A stretch of DNA of 7,615 nt, taken from NCBI GenBank assembly GCA_025056515.1, contig JANWWB010000142.1, positions 1 to 7,615 of the forward strand, read 5' to 3'. The notes under the pieces were generated by a model that was not told the origin of the DNA, ran no database searches, and saw only the letters and a program-made list of their open reading frames with translations. The position numbers and the translations under genes were made by a program. Positions 7,232-7,615 of the stretch are shown here, piece after piece (positions within the stretch are counted from its first letter, which is position 1; the number at the start of each line of letters is the position of its first letter). This DNA is from Anaerolineales bacterium (GTDB lineage: Bacteria; Chloroflexota; Anaerolineae; Anaerolineales; Villigracilaceae).

Positions 7232-7615
7232 ATCATTTCTTCATCACACTTGTCCTAGGTCGAGAAGAACTTTTGCCCTGCGAGGCGCCTCTTCGAATTC
7301 CGGAACTCCTGCTGAAACGTCCCACATTTGACAAGAGGTTCATCGGTGATTTGAATGGACGAAATTTGTTGAAGTGCGAAGGAAGTTTGGCGCCATCGCA
7401 ACCAAGCTCTGCGGCGAATTCTTTGCAATTGGTATGCAGAAGCGCCGCCTTAAAGATTGTGCGATTGCTGGAAACTAGGACTCTCATCGTCCCATTCCAC
7501 CTTCCCTGCCGATAGGATACTCCTATTCTCGTAATCATGTATTCCCTGTGATATGGTGTCCACAAGCGACTTATGGTACTCGCATGAGCTTTGCAGTCCC
7601 AGGGAATTCCAGGGA

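Larger units (their letters stand above)
6786..7615. other. Long region without a supportable gene
   Basis: About 830 nt in which no reading frame has recognisable protein motifs. Three open frames exist (6878-7099 plus, 73 codons with a TTG start; 7228-7515 plus, 95 codons; 7233-7565 minus, 110 codons with a TTG start). They lack family motifs, and the last two overlap on opposite strands. I see no tRNA, rRNA or insertion-sequence ends. The stretch holds a terminator-like hairpin at 7099-7135, a strong Shine-Dalgarno with a 12-codon frame at 7179-7231, a small hairpin ATAGGA/TCCTAT at 7512-7526, and repeated CCAGGGA at the window edge. It may be a decayed gene region or the upstream region of a gene beyond the window. 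Confidence 0.5.

Noticed and set aside
7228..7565. Overlapping 95-codon plus-strand and 110-codon minus-strand frames
   Set aside because: They occupy the same DNA on opposite strands, neither shows known motifs, and the minus-strand one needs a TTG start. I could not choose either.

Overview
The window looks like ordinary chromosomal DNA from a bacterium, most likely a member of the Chloroflexota (Anaerolineae-like). That placement is inference. It rests on a lipoprotein with a Pro/Thr/Ser-rich linker followed by TolB-like PD40 motifs, a short DUF4870 membrane protein, Shine-Dalgarno-led genes, and degenerate 7-8 nt repeats of a style I associate with environmental Chloroflexota genomes. No 16S, ribosomal protein or other decisive marker is present. 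I found no phage, transposase, CRISPR, toxin-antitoxin or defence genes, and no clear new biological system.

Layout. (1) Positions 47-1270, plus strand: a secreted lipoprotein with beta-propeller motifs, closed by a strong intrinsic terminator at 1288-1338. (2) Positions 5575 down to 1407, minus strand: fmt (methionyl-tRNA formyltransferase), glpK (glycerol kinase) and glpD (FAD-dependent glycerol-3-phosphate dehydrogenase), in that transcription order. fmt and glpK are 56 nt apart and may share a transcript. glpK and glpD are separated by 153 nt holding a large imperfect dyad and a candidate promoter. (3) Positions 5721-6053, plus strand: a DUF4870 membrane protein with a good promoter, a strong ribosome binding site and its own terminator. 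(4) Positions 6402-6785, plus strand: an unrecognised 127-residue membrane protein with a perfect TATAAT box just upstream. (5) Positions 6786-7615: no gene I can support, only a terminator-like hairpin and a strong ribosome binding site in front of a 12-codon reading frame.

Function. GlpK phosphorylates glycerol to sn-glycerol 3-phosphate. GlpD oxidises that to dihydroxyacetone phosphate and passes the electrons to the quinone pool, so the pair feeds glycerol into glycolysis and respiration. No glycerol facilitator (glpF) or glp regulator is visible. fmt formylates initiator Met-tRNA and is functionally unrelated; its position upstream is probably a matter of genome order.

The observations most worth checking are the 39-bp dyad between glpK and glpD, a 28-bp array of four heptamers inside the glpK coding sequence, and a related GAC-periodic tract that forms the end of fmt and the leader of glpK. 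The central minus-strand block is visibly richer in G and C than the right-hand third of the window.
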